Positions 27,166 through 35,270 of a DNA stretch of 64,000 bases are shown here, piece after piece (within the stretch, counting starts at the first letter, position 1; every line of letters begins with the position of its first letter). Position numbers and translations under genes: made by a program. The stretch lies in NCBI GenBank assembly GCA_035341015.1, contig DAOQUL010000016.1:1-64000 (forward strand), in the 5' to 3' direction. The notes under the pieces were generated by a model. The model did no database searches. It saw nothing but the letters and a program-made list of their open reading frames with translations, and had not been told where the DNA came from. Source of the DNA: JAKQIM01 sp029557965 (lineage in GTDB: Bacteria > Chloroflexota > Anaerolineae > Anaerolineales > UBA4823).

Positions 27166-28901
27166 AGCGTCAACGATCCAATCACAGCCACATCGTTTGG
27201 GCCCAGGCTGACAGAATCTGCAACTTCATTGCCCGTCAGCAGGTCAAAACCAGCTTGCTGGAGCGGTACTTTGACGGCGCGACCCGAATGGTTGAGCAAG
27301 AACAACCAACTCTTCTTCCCATCTGTGCGGCGCAGGGCCTCCACACCCGCTGGGAGATGCAGGGCGGCAGCTTTGGCACCCGCCTGGAGGATCGCCCGCT
27401 CCAAGAGCCAACCCATCCCCGCCGGGTCCAACTCGGTGCCCAGGTAAAATCCCCATCCCTTGCCAAATTGATGGCGGGTGATAGCAGGGCTGCCGGCATA
27501 ATAATCGCTCTCAAAAGAGGCCAGAGGTTCAGCACCGCGCAGATGGATGATATCTGCCCACAACGTGCAGTTGAAATGTTGGCCATCAGAGGTGGCCAGG
27601 GCNNNNNNNNNNNNNNNNNNNNNNNNNNNNNNNNNNNNNNNNNNNNNNNNNNNNNNNNNNNNNNNNNNNNNNNNNNNNNNNNNNNNNNNNNNNNNNNNNN
27701 NNTCCATCAGGATCGCCACCTCCGCCTCCACCTGACTGGCAACCAGGCTGTTCAGCCGGGGCAATTCACTGCCCAAAGCCTTGACCTCATGCCAGACACG
27801 TGAATCGGTGCCAGCATGGGGCAGCATGCCGCTGTGATGCTTTTCGGCCCCGGCCTTCGATTGGCGCCACTGGAAAAACATGATGCCATCCGCGCCCCGC
27901 GCCACTGCCTGCAAGCTGCCCAGGCGCATGATCCCCGGGCGTTTGACCGCATTGTGCGCTCGCCAGTTGACCTGTGAGGAGGCCTGCTCCATCAGCAGCC
28001 AGGGATGGCGCTCGCCAAGCGAACGGATCAGATCGCAGGCCATGCCAGCCTGGATCATCCAATCGGGCTGAGAGGTATCCGGATAACTATCGTTAGAAAC
28101 CAGGTCTTCATGGGATGCAAATTTGAAGTAATCGATCTCCTTGTGGAAACTCATGAAGTTGGTGGTGATGGGGATACCTGGCGTGATCTGCCGCAAGATG
28201 ACCTTTTGTTCATCAAAACAGTCCAGCCACGAATCAGATGTGAAGCGCGCCCAATCGAGCTGCTGGGTTGGGTTGACATATGCAGGTGCGCGGCGCGGCG
28301 GTTGGATCTCATCCCATTGGCCATACTGCTGGCTCCAAAAAGCCGTGCCCCAGGCATGGTTAAGCTGGTCTAGCGAAGCATAGCGCGCCTTCAACCACGT
28401 GCGGAAGGCCGCGGCAGAGTTGTCGCAATAGCAGCCGCTGCCGTGGCAGCCATATTCGTTATCTACATGCCACATGGCCAGGGCAGGATGATTTTTATAG
28501 CGCTCAGCCAACTGGGCTGCGATGCGAGCCGCATACTGGTGATAGTCCGGGCTGTGTGGGCAGTAGTGCCGGCGCGACCCATGCCAGAGGCGGGTGCCAT
28601 CAGCCGTCACCGGCAGAATTCCTGGGTGCAGGCGCACCATCCAGGCCGGCGGCGAAGCGGTAGGCGTGGCCAGGTTGACCGAAACACCGTGGGCATAGAG
28701 CAGGTCCATCACCCGGTCAAGCCAGGCAAAGTCAAAAACACCCGGCTGAGGCTCTAACTTGGCCCACGAGAAAATGCCCAGTGAAACCAGGTTGACCCCC
28801 GCCTCTTGCATCAGGCGGGCATCTTCTAGCCAGGTTTCTTCGGGCCACTGGTCGGGGTTATAATCGCCCCCATAGATCATATGAGAAAAGTTCATTGTCA
28901 T
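27162..28901 (-). CDS. GH42 beta-galactosidase (gap inside)
   Basis: A GH42 enzyme with the N-terminal TIM barrel intact: GGDYNPDQWP, acid/base E149 in MWHVDNEYG and nucleophile E305 in WLLMEQASSQVNW. Cysteines C114, C152, C157 and C159 match the zinc site known in several GH42 enzymes. The gap at 27603-27702 removes part of the trimerisation domain. By family length, about 110 residues are missing, more than 100 N would encode. The C-terminal beta domain is present. There is no signal peptide, so it splits galactose from imported galacto-oligosaccharides in the cytoplasm. ATG is at 28901 or 28895. Confidence 0.94.
   Translation of the reverse strand: MTMNFSHMIYGGDYNPDQWPEETWLEDARLMQEAGVNLVSLGIFSWAKLEPQPGVFDFAWLDRVMDLLYAHGVSVNLATPTASPPAWMVRLHPGILPVTADGTRLWHGSRRHYCPHSPDYHQYAARIAAQLAERYKNHPALAMWHVDNEYGCHGSGCYCDNSAAAFRTWLKARYASLDQLNHAWGTAFWSQQYGQWDEIQPPRRAPAYVNPTQQLDWARFTSDSWLDCFDEQKVILRQITPGIPITTNFMSFHKEIDYFKFASHEDLVSNDSYPDTSQPDWMIQAGMACDLIRSLGERHPWLLMEQASSQVNWRAHNAVKRPGIMRLGSLQAVARGADGIMFFQWRQSKAGAEKHHSGMLPHAGTDSRVWHEVKALGSELPRLNSLVASQVEAEVAILMXXXXXXXXXXXXXXXXXXXXXXXXXXXXXXXXXXALATSDGQHFNCTLWADIIHLRGAEPLASFESDYYAGSPAITRHQFGKGWGFYLGTELDPAGMGWLLERAILQAGAKAAALHLPAGVEALRRTDGKKSWLFLLNHSGRAVKVPLQQAGFDLLTGNEVADSVSLGPNDVAVIGSLTL
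27603..27702. other. Scaffold gap (100 N)
   Basis: Exactly 100 N inside the GH42 gene. The family length suggests that the real missing sequence is nearer 350 bases. Confidence 0.99.
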
Positions 28902-28906
28902 CCTGG

Positions 28907-29116
28907 TTAAAAATCCGTCATCCTGGTCACCCGGTCGCGGTACTTATCACGGAACTGGGCGTTCAAGCGCTGGACCTCTTTTTCATCACCGGTAAACGAG
29001 CAGCGCAAACAATAATATTCATCTTGATCGGAATCATAGAGCATATCCATATCAATTTCGCGCATTAAACAGCGCGGACAGCGATAATTCAGCTTGCCTT
29101 TGCGACCTTGAGCCAT
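28907..29116 (-). CDS. Small zinc-ribbon protein in galactan operon
   Basis: A 69-residue protein with two CxxC pairs, C13/C16 in YRCPRC and C36/C39 in YYCLRC, separated by 19 residues and rich in acidic and Tyr residues. This is a zinc-ribbon fold. AGGAGA precedes its ATG, which lies 28 bases inside the 3' end of the 609-residue gene, so translation is coupled. The basic start and charged C-terminal helix (LNAQFRDKYRDRVTR) could bind nucleic acid or a protein partner. No family name is recognised, and its presence in a sugar operon is unexplained. Confidence 0.72.
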   Translation of the reverse strand: MAQGRKGKLNYRCPRCLMREIDMDMLYDSDQDEYYCLRCSFTGDEKEVQRLNAQFRDKYRDRVTRMTDF

Positions 29117-30918
29117 GTGCGCAGTTCTCCTTTCGCTTTGACAGTTTTCTTGATCCCCAAGGTGTACATAGGAGAGAAGGCAAACCCCTCCCGGAAGTAC
29201 CCCACATCAGCAGAAGCAGATCGCATCTCAAGCCGGGTATCCACCTGGGGAATGACCGCTTCGGCAAACTGCAGGTTGGCAAGCTCAGCCTCGCGGCACT
29301 GGTAAGCATACTCAATGGATTCAACGGCCTCTGCGCCAACCAGGGCCAGGCGGATACCGGTCATATCTTCGGGGTATTCTGTGGTGCCATAGCAAGCGGT
29401 AATGTACTCGTCAATGCCAATCTCTGCATCGGGGTCGCTGGAAGAGACCAGTTTGCGGACGATCTCCACTTCGCCGCTGCCTTCAGCCAGGCGGAAGATG
29501 GACTGTATCTGAACGCTCAAATCCGCAAATTCGATCGTGACCGGGTCCAGGGTAACGATGCGGGTGTCGCCTTCTTCAGAAAAAGAAGCCAGGGTGCGGC
29601 AGGTACACAGATCCACCTGTTCGCCGCCGTAGCTGATCTTACAGCTTTTGACCGCGCCCTCACCAGCATAGTGGGTGAAGAAGCCGGCCCGGTAAAGTGA
29701 CTGCACCAGGAAGGGATAAGAGGCATCTTGGTTGGCCTTGGTGCCCACACCGCAAGGCCGCACCAGCTTGGCTGCGTAGGGGCGCAGATCCACCATAGCG
29801 CCGCCCTGGTTCATATCCAGGCAGAAGCGCATCCAGGGGTCAGCATACCAGAACATCTGCCGCCTGGAGCCATACAGGATATCCTTCCACAGCGTACATT
29901 CTGGGCGCGTATAAGGCCGGTCCTGGCGGTAAACGTCCGCAAACTCACTCATGGTCAGGTCCTTCAGCCTGCCCTGTTGTTTCAACTTACCGTAATAAGC
30001 CATGCCATCTTTGTAGCTCTTGAGCAGTAAGGCATAATCCGCCTCCCAGCGGCCGCCCTTGCTCATCCAACCCGGGCCAACAAACATCATGTTGTAGGCA
30101 TAACCCCGGTTGTACTTATGCATGGCGCGGTACTGATCGACAATGTTCTTGAAATACGGCAGTTCGCCATCTTCGTATACCATACCACGCAAGATGTTCT
30201 GGGGGTGCGTACCATAATAAGAGCCCGGACCATCAAACACAGCCATCAGGTCGCGTGAAAGGTGCGGGATGGCAACGATGCCAATGTCGTCCGCTTCGTC
30301 AGAGGCAATGCAGTGGATATTGCGTTTTGAGGGCACCCAGGGGTTCCAAGGACCGCCATCTAATAACGTGTACCAAGAGTTGTTGGCGTTCCAGTAAGCC
30401 TTTGGGCCTTCTTCCCAGCAGGTGGCCACGGCAGCCTTGACCATAGGGTATTTTTCTTTGATGTAGTTCACCAGCTCGGCATCCATGTAATAAGAGCCGG
30501 TAGAAGTGGGGTAAAAACCAAACTCCTGGTGGAATTTGCTGAACAGCTCGTCCACGATCTTGCGTTTATCGTCCATTGAGAACAGCCAGATGGCCAATTC
30601 CTTGGATTTGAACTTCTCACGAAATTCCTTGCACTGGATCCCCAAGAAGGTGCAGCCAATCTCATCGCCGTAGCGGGCATGGTGTTCTTTGGCGATCTCC
30701 ACTGCCTCCACATTGAACAGGCTGGCGTAAGTCATTTGGATGGTGGTGCGCAGCCCGTTCTCGTGAGCAATCTGCTGCTGGGTACGAAAAATATCCAGCG
30801 ACTCTTGCAAGACGGTGCCACGGGTCAGGTCTTCCTTTTTCCCCTGCTCTGCTTCCTTCTGGATGTACTCCGGTACCATCTCGGGCCGGTGGATGATCGT
30901 AACGTAAAATTCGGCCAT
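29089..30918 (-). CDS. Unrecognised 609-residue protein, possible NodB/GH57-like carbohydrate enzyme
   Basis: The start ATG at 30918 follows AAAGGA. There is no signal peptide or membrane segment. The N-terminal ~330 residues read like an alpha/beta barrel of the polysaccharide-deacetylase/GH57 type. Strand one ends in a His (FYVTIIHRPEM), helix NGLRTTIQM and strand EIGCTFLGIQ follow, then FYPTSTGSYYMDAELVNYI, IVAIPHLSRDLM and a closing segment LLLKSYKDGMAYYGKLKQ. Residues about 420-609 are beta-rich. The canonical NodB metal triad is not seen. Its place between the surface GH53 and GH42 genes points to sugar processing in the cytoplasm. No function is assigned. Confidence 0.78.
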   Translation of the reverse strand: MAEFYVTIIHRPEMVPEYIQKEAEQGKKEDLTRGTVLQESLDIFRTQQQIAHENGLRTTIQMTYASLFNVEAVEIAKEHHARYGDEIGCTFLGIQCKEFREKFKSKELAIWLFSMDDKRKIVDELFSKFHQEFGFYPTSTGSYYMDAELVNYIKEKYPMVKAAVATCWEEGPKAYWNANNSWYTLLDGGPWNPWVPSKRNIHCIASDEADDIGIVAIPHLSRDLMAVFDGPGSYYGTHPQNILRGMVYEDGELPYFKNIVDQYRAMHKYNRGYAYNMMFVGPGWMSKGGRWEADYALLLKSYKDGMAYYGKLKQQGRLKDLTMSEFADVYRQDRPYTRPECTLWKDILYGSRRQMFWYADPWMRFCLDMNQGGAMVDLRPYAAKLVRPCGVGTKANQDASYPFLVQSLYRAGFFTHYAGEGAVKSCKISYGGEQVDLCTCRTLASFSEEGDTRIVTLDPVTIEFADLSVQIQSIFRLAEGSGEVEIVRKLVSSSDPDAEIGIDEYITACYGTTEYPEDMTGIRLALVGAEAVESIEYAYQCREAELANLQFAEAVIPQVDTRLEMRSASADVGYFREGFAFSPMYTLGIKKTVKAKGELRTWLKVAKAS

Positions 30919-30942
30919 GCAAATATTCCTTTAGAACAGGGA

Positions 30943-32604
30943 TTATGGATTCAAAAACTCATCCAGCGCCGGTAAGGCACGATCGTCGAAATCAAACAGG
31001 GCCTGGTTTTCCCAGGCATTCTCAGACTTGGGATCCGCCGGATCCCACCCATTGCCGGGTACCATCGTCCAGGTGGCATCCCACCAAAAGACACCCAGGC
31101 CGCGCCCATCTGGCACGGCGCGCACCACAGACATGATATCGCGCAGCATGGCACGCTGGCCTGCCGGGGTCATAGGGTAGCCCTCGATCATCCTCGCGCG
31201 CCCAAGGATATTAGCCAGCGAATCTTCTTCCAGGGGTGTAAAGGCATAGGCCGTCTCGACCACGATGACATCTTTGCCATACCGGGCAGAAATATCGCTC
31301 AGGTTGAATTGGAGCTGTGCCAGGTTGCCATGCCAAAAGGGATAATACGAGATCCCGATCACATCGAAGGGCACTTCCCGGCGGGTGATATTGTCAAACC
31401 ACCAGCGCGCCAGGTCATTATCGCCCCCTTCGGCAATGTGCAGCATCACCAGAGTGGAACTATTGCAATCCTTGACCGCCTGGGCGCCTGCTTTGAGCAG
31501 CTCTGCCAGGTTATCGAAGTGGTTATAGTCTCCGTCTGGCCACAGCATGCCCGCGTTGATCTCATTGCCCACCTGCACCATCGCCGGAGGCGTGCCTTGG
31601 GCCACCAGGCTGCTGCAAATATCATACGTGTGATCATAAACAGCCTGTTTGAGCTGTTCGAAGTCGTAGTTTTCCCAGGCGGCAGGTTTGTACTGCTTGC
31701 CCGGGTCTGCCCAGGCGTCGGAATAATGGAAATCGACCAGCAGGTTGATCCCCAGGCTGTCAAGCCTCAAAGCCATGGCTAAGAGTTCCTCTTTGCCATG
31801 ATATCCATCCGCTGAATCGACCCATACCCGCAGGCGGGCATAATTCATGCCGCTGTCATGCAAGATCTGCACGGCATCTGCCTGGGTGCCGTCACTATAG
31901 CGGTAAACGCCCCCCAGCGCTTCGGATTTTGGCAGGCTTGAAATATCGGCCCCCAGGATAGAAAGCACAGCCCGGCCGGGCACCAGCTCAATATCGTCAA
32001 AGCTGGCCCAGGTGCCCGGATTGCCGTGCGAATAGAGGCGGATGGTGCACTGCCCGCTGGTGACCTGGTTCGAAACCACCAACTGGATCCAACGATAACC
32101 GGGCATGGTGGAGGGGATATGAACCTTAGTCTCTTGGCCCCCACACTGCAACGCCAGGTAGGCGGCATTTTGCCCGCCGCTGGAACGCACCCAGGCGCGC
32201 AGGGTGTACCAATCATTGGCCAAACCGGTGACGACCTGCGAAGTTTCGGCCTCATAGATCTGGTCACTTTTATGCGTCAGGCGCGCTTCGCTCTCATGGC
32301 CATTCTTCTCGGTCAAGATGGCATCCGCCGCGCCGCTGTGGCTCCAGCCCGGCAGGGCCGCGCCCGAGGCCGGCTCTTCAAAGCCAGGGTTGACCAGGCT
32401 GGCAGGCCCTGCGGTTGGGGCCGGCGTTGCGCTGGGCGGCAGATCGGTGGGGGTGGCCGGTACGGCGTTGGGCGCAGGGGTGGTTGTGCTGGGGATATTC
32501 ACGGGTTCTGGATCAGCCGGTGAACACCCTGTTGCCAGGCTCAAGACCAACAGCACCCCTGCCAGGGCAGCGCGAAGCTTTGCTTTTCTAAAAGACATAC
32601 CCAT
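30943..32604 (-). CDS. Surface lipoprotein GH53 endo-beta-1,4-galactanase with carbohydrate-binding domain
   Basis: A 553-residue protein. The lipobox LSLATGC gives acylation at C27, followed by a Pro/Thr linker (28-68). Residues about 69-208 are a beta-sandwich carbohydrate-binding domain (LVNPGFEEPASGAALPGW to TWASFDDIELVPG) of CBM4/9/61-like type. The catalytic GH53 domain spans 215-553, with acid/base E348 (QVGNEIN) and nucleophile E450 (VVETAYAF). It should cut galactan side chains of pectin at the cell surface and feed the ABC importer encoded just upstream. ATG at 32604 or 32598. Its catalytic domain is a close paralogue of the cytoplasmic enzyme. Confidence 0.93.
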   Translation of the reverse strand: MGMSFRKAKLRAALAGVLLVLSLATGCSPADPEPVNIPSTTTPAPNAVPATPTDLPPSATPAPTAGPASLVNPGFEEPASGAALPGWSHSGAADAILTEKNGHESEARLTHKSDQIYEAETSQVVTGLANDWYTLRAWVRSSGGQNAAYLALQCGGQETKVHIPSTMPGYRWIQLVVSNQVTSGQCTIRLYSHGNPGTWASFDDIELVPGRAVLSILGADISSLPKSEALGGVYRYSDGTQADAVQILHDSGMNYARLRVWVDSADGYHGKEELLAMALRLDSLGINLLVDFHYSDAWADPGKQYKPAAWENYDFEQLKQAVYDHTYDICSSLVAQGTPPAMVQVGNEINAGMLWPDGDYNHFDNLAELLKAGAQAVKDCNSSTLVMLHIAEGGDNDLARWWFDNITRREVPFDVIGISYYPFWHGNLAQLQFNLSDISARYGKDVIVVETAYAFTPLEEDSLANILGRARMIEGYPMTPAGQRAMLRDIMSVVRAVPDGRGLGVFWWDATWTMVPGNGWDPADPKSENAWENQALFDFDDRALPALDEFLNP

Positions 32605-32623
32605 ATCCCTTTGTTTTCTCAGT

Positions 32624-33517
32624 CTAGCCTTTTACCGCGCCCTGGGTCAGGCCGCCAACAATTTGATCTTGCAGGGCGAGGTAAATGATCATGATCGGCA
32701 GGGCGCCCATCAGGGCCCCGGCGGCAAACACCCCCCAACGTTGGGTAAACTGCGCACCGGCAAAGATCTGCAAGCCCACCATCAGGGTGTACTGCTCGTT
32801 ACTTCTCAGCAGCACCCGCGCCAGCACAAACTCACCATAGGTAGAGATGTAATTCAGGATGGCGACGACGATCAAGATCGGGCGCAGCAAGGGTAAGATC
32901 AATTTCGTGAAGATCTGCCAATCAGATGCTCCCTCTACCATGGCCGATTCATCGATATCGCGCGGGATGGTATCCAAAAAGCCCTTCATCAACCAGATGT
33001 TGACGCCCATCGCACCGCCCAGGTACACCAGGATCAGGCTGGCGTGGTTGTTCAGGCCGATGAAAGGCAAGATGTCGCCAACCTGCGAGATCATCAAGAA
33101 GGTAGCCACCAGGGCCAACAAGCTGGGGAAAACCTGGATGAGGAAGATGGCCTTGAGCATCGTCTGGCGGCCTCGGAAGCGGAAGCGCGAAAACGCGTAG
33201 GCAGCCACGGTGGTGATCGCCAACGAGAGCAGCGAGGTGATGGTGGCAACCTTGAGCGAATTCAAGAACCAGTTCCAAAACGGGAATTGATCCAGTTTCA
33301 ACAGGGTGAGGTAGTTTTGAAAGCTTGGATTCTTGGGGATCAGGGTTTGGGTCGCCAGGGTGCCGGTGGCACTCAAAGAAGCAGAAATGACCCACAAAAT
33401 GGGGAAGAGTGAGAAAAGGATCAAGAAAACCGCCACCACCAGGCGGATGCCGATGCTGATCTGGCGCTGAACCCTGGCAGAAGTACGTAAGCGTTGAACC
33501 GAAGTGAGACTAGACAT
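32624..33517 (-). CDS. CUT1 sugar ABC importer permease (MalG/GanQ-like)
   Basis: A 297-residue permease with six membrane segments and the EAA loop AMVEGASDWQIFTKLILPLL that docks the ATPase. The ATG at 33517 is preferred over a GTG at 33523 because GGAGGT lies at proper distance. It overlaps the preceding permease stop by 8 bases, so translation is coupled. It pairs with the MalF-like subunit to form the inner-membrane channel for oligosaccharides. The stop is 20 bases before the surface GH53 start. Confidence 0.93.
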   Translation of the reverse strand: MSSLTSVQRLRTSARVQRQISIGIRLVVAVFLILFSLFPILWVISASLSATGTLATQTLIPKNPSFQNYLTLLKLDQFPFWNWFLNSLKVATITSLLSLAITTVAAYAFSRFRFRGRQTMLKAIFLIQVFPSLLALVATFLMISQVGDILPFIGLNNHASLILVYLGGAMGVNIWLMKGFLDTIPRDIDESAMVEGASDWQIFTKLILPLLRPILIVVAILNYISTYGEFVLARVLLRSNEQYTLMVGLQIFAGAQFTQRWGVFAAGALMGALPIMIIYLALQDQIVGGLTQGAVKG

Positions 33518-35105
33518 TTTCACTTACCTCCTCCCACATGCGGGTATAGCGGAACTGGAAGAGCGTGATGGTGCCGACGATAAAGAAGATGATGATGGTG
33601 ATGGCGGCAGCAAAGCCGTAGTTGATGCCGGTGCTGCCCGAGAAGGCCAGGTTATACACATAGCTGATCAAGATATCGGTATAACCAGCCGGGGTGGGCG
33701 TGCCCGGGATGGGTGGCCCGCCCCCATTGAACAGGTAGATCAAGTTGAAGTTATTAAAGTTGAAGGTAAATGAGGCAATCAGCAGCGGCCCAACCGCCAC
33801 CAACAGCAGGGGCAGGGTGATGCTCTTGAACTTTTGCCAGGGGCTGGCCCCATCCACAATGGCCGCCTCGTAAATGTCTTGGGGGATAGACTGCAAAGCA
33901 CCGCTGCAGATCAACATGAAGTAAGGATAGCTCAGCCAGAGGTTGACCAGCAAGACGGCAATCTTGGCCCACCATTGATTGGTGAACCAGGGAGGAGACC
34001 ACCCGAACAAATCGTTCATTGTGCGCGAGATCACGCCCAGCTCAGGGTTCATCATGCCGCGCCAGACCAAAATGGTGATCAGAGCCGGCACCGTATAAGG
34101 GATGATGAGCAGCGAACGGATCAGCTTCTTGAGTGGGAAATCGGGGTCATTGAACATGATGGCAATGGCCAACCCGAGGGAAAAATTCAGCAGCAAGCTG
34201 AAGAAGGCAAAACCAAAGTTCCAGCTAACCAGTTGAACCAAAGGGCCGCGCAGGGCCGGGCTGATGAAGAAATCACGGAAATTGGTCCACTGGATCGAAG
34301 CGACAAACCCAGGGCGAAGCTGCTGCCCTGCCGACGAGGTGAAGGTGCCGCGCAGGTTTTTATACACCACCCCCGTCTCCTGGTTGATCATGGCATCTTG
34401 ATCGGGGTCATAGACATACAGGGGCACCAACTGGGCGGCCTCGGATGGAGAGCGGACCTGGATGGTCTGGCCGGCTTCGCCAAACTGGATTTCGGTAATG
34501 GTTTTATCGGTTGCCGCCAGGATCGGATTCAAGCGCTGGTAACCTTCGATCGTCTCAGGAACTCCCTTGGCATCTAACTGCCCTACCCCCATCTCGCCGG
34601 GCAGCGGTTGGGCCAGGGGCTCTCCAGGCTTTGCCAGGAAGGCGCTGCCATCCGCATCGATCAGCCAGAGCACATAATCGCCCTCTGGAGATTTGAAAGC
34701 CGTCCAGGCATAGGCCTTTCCTGATTCGGGAAGATACTTCAAATCCAAGATCTGATCTACCGCCTGCTCTTTGGTGATCAGGTGCCCCTCACCATAATTG
34801 GTGAACGCCACCCACACCGTAAAGATGATCGGGTAGATGGTAAACATCGCCATCAAGATCAACCCGATCAGCATCCAGCGGATGGGATAGGCCTGTTTGC
34901 GCAAAACCACCCCGTTCACAAAAAGGGTGATGACCAGGAAAGCCGCTAATAATGGATAGTAGCCAAAAAACACCAGACGGGTGCTGAACCAGATGGCAAA
35001 AACATCCAGGGCGATCAGGAGCGCAAACCCCACCAGGCGAGGCAGGATCGGGGCCGAAGAGGAAGGCGTTTTCTTTGAAGTATCCAGCGAAGCATTAGAA
35101 GCCAT
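33510..35105 (-). CDS. CUT1 sugar ABC importer permease (MalF/GanP-like)
   Basis: A 531-residue permease, long for the family. Three N-terminal helices (about 25-105) are followed by a ~170-residue extracytoplasmic insertion (about 105-280) comparable in position to the P2 domain of MalF, then the core helices with EAA loop AAIVDGASPWQKFKSITLPL. The external domain probably contacts the binding protein. GGAGGTG precedes the ATG at 35105. It is 165 bases downstream of the binding-protein gene, with a strong hairpin in between. Confidence 0.93.
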   Translation of the reverse strand: MASNASLDTSKKTPSSSAPILPRLVGFALLIALDVFAIWFSTRLVFFGYYPLLAAFLVITLFVNGVVLRKQAYPIRWMLIGLILMAMFTIYPIIFTVWVAFTNYGEGHLITKEQAVDQILDLKYLPESGKAYAWTAFKSPEGDYVLWLIDADGSAFLAKPGEPLAQPLPGEMGVGQLDAKGVPETIEGYQRLNPILAATDKTITEIQFGEAGQTIQVRSPSEAAQLVPLYVYDPDQDAMINQETGVVYKNLRGTFTSSAGQQLRPGFVASIQWTNFRDFFISPALRGPLVQLVSWNFGFAFFSLLLNFSLGLAIAIMFNDPDFPLKKLIRSLLIIPYTVPALITILVWRGMMNPELGVISRTMNDLFGWSPPWFTNQWWAKIAVLLVNLWLSYPYFMLICSGALQSIPQDIYEAAIVDGASPWQKFKSITLPLLLVAVGPLLIASFTFNFNNFNLIYLFNGGGPPIPGTPTPAGYTDILISYVYNLAFSGSTGINYGFAAAITIIIFFIVGTITLFQFRYTRMWEEVSENV

Positions 35106-35222
35106 GCTTTCACCTCCACATATTCACAATATTGGACTGGCTGAAAAGAAGGATTGGGGAAGCATTCCCCAAGGGACTGCCCAAATCGATTCTTTGAACA
35201 GCCCCAATGATTATACAAGCAG

Positions 35223-35257
35223 AGGGCTGTCCCGAAAAGCAGTTTCGGGACAGCCCT
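35223..35257. terminator. Perfect 15-bp intercistronic hairpin after binding-protein gene
   Basis: AGGGCTGTCCCGAAA at 35223-35237 pairs perfectly with 35243-35257 over a 5-base loop, 14 bases after the binding-protein stop. There is no T run on the minus strand. Such hairpins after malE-type genes protect the upstream message or partly terminate, giving more binding protein than permease. Confidence 0.65.
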
Positions 35258-35270
35258 GATCAAGCGTGTG

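Noticed and set aside
31309..31782. 157-codon plus-strand frame opposite the surface GH53
   Set aside because: Antisense to a fully motif-supported gene; no start signal.
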